Shown piece after piece: positions 5,044-6,413 of a stretch of 6,413 nucleotides of DNA; position 1 is the stretch's first letter, and each line of letters starts with the position of its first letter. A program made the translations under genes and the position numbers. Below the pieces are notes generated by a model. The model had not been told where the DNA came from, searched no databases, and was given only the letters and a program-made list of their open reading frames with translations. This DNA comes from an uncultured Collinsella sp. (lineage in GTDB: Bacteria; Actinomycetota; Coriobacteriia; Coriobacteriales; Coriobacteriaceae): assembly GCA_900541175.1 (NCBI GenBank), contig UQIT01000049.1, positions 1 to 6,413 on the forward strand, read 5' to 3'.

Positions 5044-6413
5044 ATGAGTCGCCGCAACACCGAGCTGCTCTTGCTCATCGCCTCGGCGTTCCCCGTCATC
5101 CTGCTGTATGCGATGTACGTCCTCACCGCGGGCGCTGCCATCTCCTTTGAGACGCTCGCCGTACCGATCGGCCTCTTTGCCGCCTTTGCCGCGGCCCACA
5201 TTGCCGTGCGCATCTTGGCGCCCGGTGCCGACCCCGCCATCCTGCCCATCGTATTTATACTTTCGGGCATCGGCATCACGTTCGTGACGCGTCTCGCCCC
5301 CGCTCTCGCCATCTCACAGCTCATCATCCTGTTTGTCTCGGTGGCGCTCATGGTGGGAACGCTTGCACTAGTCAAAAACCTCGACGTGGTCATGCGCTAC
5401 AAGTACACCTTTGGCATCATCGGCATCATTCTGCTGATGCTGCCTATCTTTATCGGCACCACGATCTCGGGCTCCAAGCTGTGGATTCGCATCGCGGGCT
5501 TTACCATCCAGCCTGGCGAGTTCGCCAAGGTCTTTATCGTGCTGTTCCTGGCCGGGTACCTGGCCGAGAACCGCGAGCTACTCTCCATCTCCAACCGCAA
5601 GATCCTGGGCTTTAAGATCCCTCGCCTGCGACTGCTGCTGCCGCTGTTTGCCGTGTGGGGTGTGTGCCTGCTCGTCGTCGTCTTCGAACGCGACCTGGGT
5701 TCGGCCGTGCTGTTCTACACCATCTTCTTGCTGATGCTCTACGTTGCCACGGGGCGCTTTTCGTATGTCGTTATCGGCCTTGCGCTCTTAGCCGTTGGAG
5801 CCGTGGGCGCCTACAAGTTCCTGTCGCACGTTCAGGTGCGTTTCCAGGTTTGGGTCGATCCGTTTAAGGACGCCCAGGGCCAGGGCTACCAGATCGTCCA
5901 GTCGCTCTTCTCGCTTGCCGACGGCGGTCTGGTCGGCGTTGGCATCGGCAACGGGATGGCCAACAACATCCCCGTCGTCGAGTCCGACTTTATCTTCTCG
6001 GCCATCGGCGAGGAGATGGGTCTTTTGGGCGGCGGCGCCGTGCTCATCCTGTTTATGCTCTTTGCCGTGCGTGGCCTCACCACGGCTGCCCGCGCTAAAT
6101 CCGACCTCGCCGCCTTTAGCGCCACGGGCCTTACGGCCGCCATCAGCTTCCAGGCCTTCTTGATCGTTGGCGGCGTTACCCGCCTGATCCCGCTGACCGG
6201 CGTCACCTTGCCCTTTATGAGCCAGGGCGGCTCCTCGCTGCTGGCGAGCTTTATCATCGTCGCGCTCCTGCTGCGCGCCGGTGACGAGGCGACCGGACGC
6301 GAGGCCGAGCTTACCGGCACCGGCACCATGGCCGCCATCACCGATGATCAGGTCGCATCTGCCGCCGCCCCGACGGGCACGCGCTTTGCCACCTCGTCTT
6401 CCTACGGCAGCGG
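5044..6413 (+). CDS. rodA: SEDS peptidoglycan glycosyltransferase, RodA/FtsW type (3' partial)
   Basis: A polytopic membrane enzyme that polymerises lipid II into glycan strands together with a class B penicillin-binding protein, during elongation or division. The 456 complete codons visible stay open to the 3' edge. Starting RRNTELLLL, the product has many hydrophobic helices and the SEDS signatures: GSKLWIRIAGFTIQPGEFAK (about 143-162, W147), FERDLGSAV (E215, D217), WVDPF then GQGYQIVQSLF, SDFIFSAIGEE (D315, at the position of the catalytic Asp in RodA) and GVTRLIPLTGVTLPFMSQGGSS near the C-terminus. After the last helix comes a polar Ala/Thr-rich cytoplasmic tail that is cut off. The pattern is close to what I recall of actinobacterial RodA, and synteny after the phosphatase agrees; FtsW is the alternative name that sequence alone cannot exclude. 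A penicillin-binding protein gene would be expected next. Confidence 0.93.
   Translation, partial: MSRRNTELLLLIASAFPVILLYAMYVLTAGAAISFETLAVPIGLFAAFAAAHIAVRILAPGADPAILPIVFILSGIGITFVTRLAPALAISQLIILFVSVALMVGTLALVKNLDVVMRYKYTFGIIGIILLMLPIFIGTTISGSKLWIRIAGFTIQPGEFAKVFIVLFLAGYLAENRELLSISNRKILGFKIPRLRLLLPLFAVWGVCLLVVVFERDLGSAVLFYTIFLLMLYVATGRFSYVVIGLALLAVGAVGAYKFLSHVQVRFQVWVDPFKDAQGQGYQIVQSLFSLADGGLVGVGIGNGMANNIPVVESDFIFSAIGEEMGLLGGGAVLILFMLFAVRGLTTAARAKSDLAAFSATGLTAAISFQAFLIVGGVTRLIPLTGVTLPFMSQGGSSLLASFIIVALLLRAGDEATGREAELTGTGTMAAITDDQVASAAAPTGTRFATSSSYGS

Noticed and set aside
1..6413. CRISPR array, insertion sequence, prophage or tRNA/rRNA gene
   Set aside because: No regularly spaced repeats, terminal inverted repeats, transposase or integrase frames, or cloverleaf-like sequence were seen; coding sequence fills the window.

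Overview
The window is a dense, one-strand, high-GC run of five genes with almost no intergenic space. All lie on the + strand and both end genes are cut by the window edges. The gene set and order (FhaA-type protein with an N-terminal FhaA domain, membrane FHA protein, PP2C phosphatase, RodA/FtsW-type SEDS protein) is the conserved actinobacterial cell-wall and division signalling cluster known from Mycobacterium as fhaA-fhaB-pstP-rodA. The host is therefore an actinobacterium. The compact FhaA linker, the diverged proteins and the kinase placed in front of fhaA suggest Coriobacteriia (Collinsella/Olsenella-like). That lineage call is inference, since no rRNA or other marker gene is present.

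Layout. Bases 2-1798 hold a eukaryotic-type Ser/Thr protein kinase, missing its extreme N-terminus, with a cytoplasmic kinase domain, an acidic linker and a C-terminal half made of many hydrophobic helices. Bases 1795-2808 are fhaA, overlapping the kinase stop by 4 bases. Bases 2815-3231 are fhaB. Bases 3228-5027 encode a PP2C phosphatase, again with a 4-base overlap. It carries an unusual N-terminal extension of about 215 residues, one membrane helix and an external domain. Bases 5044-6413 are the SEDS glycosyltransferase (RodA/FtsW type), open at the 3' edge.

How they work together (inference from the families). The kinase phosphorylates threonines, the two FHA domains read phosphothreonine, the phosphatase removes the phosphate, and the SEDS protein polymerises peptidoglycan and is a likely endpoint of the signalling. 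The short spacings, two stop/start overlaps and good Shine-Dalgarno sites indicate one polycistronic, translationally coupled operon. No terminator, tRNA, rRNA, CRISPR array or mobile element was seen, and no non-coding stretch exceeds 16 bases.

The less ordinary parts are the kinase (polytopic membrane tail instead of PASTA repeats, HLD instead of HRD, no TxT in the activation loop), the phosphatase's long low-complexity N-terminal extension with two short non-repetitive islands, and a Gly/Ala-rich segment in FhaA. These are variations on a known system; I do not see a wholly new one.
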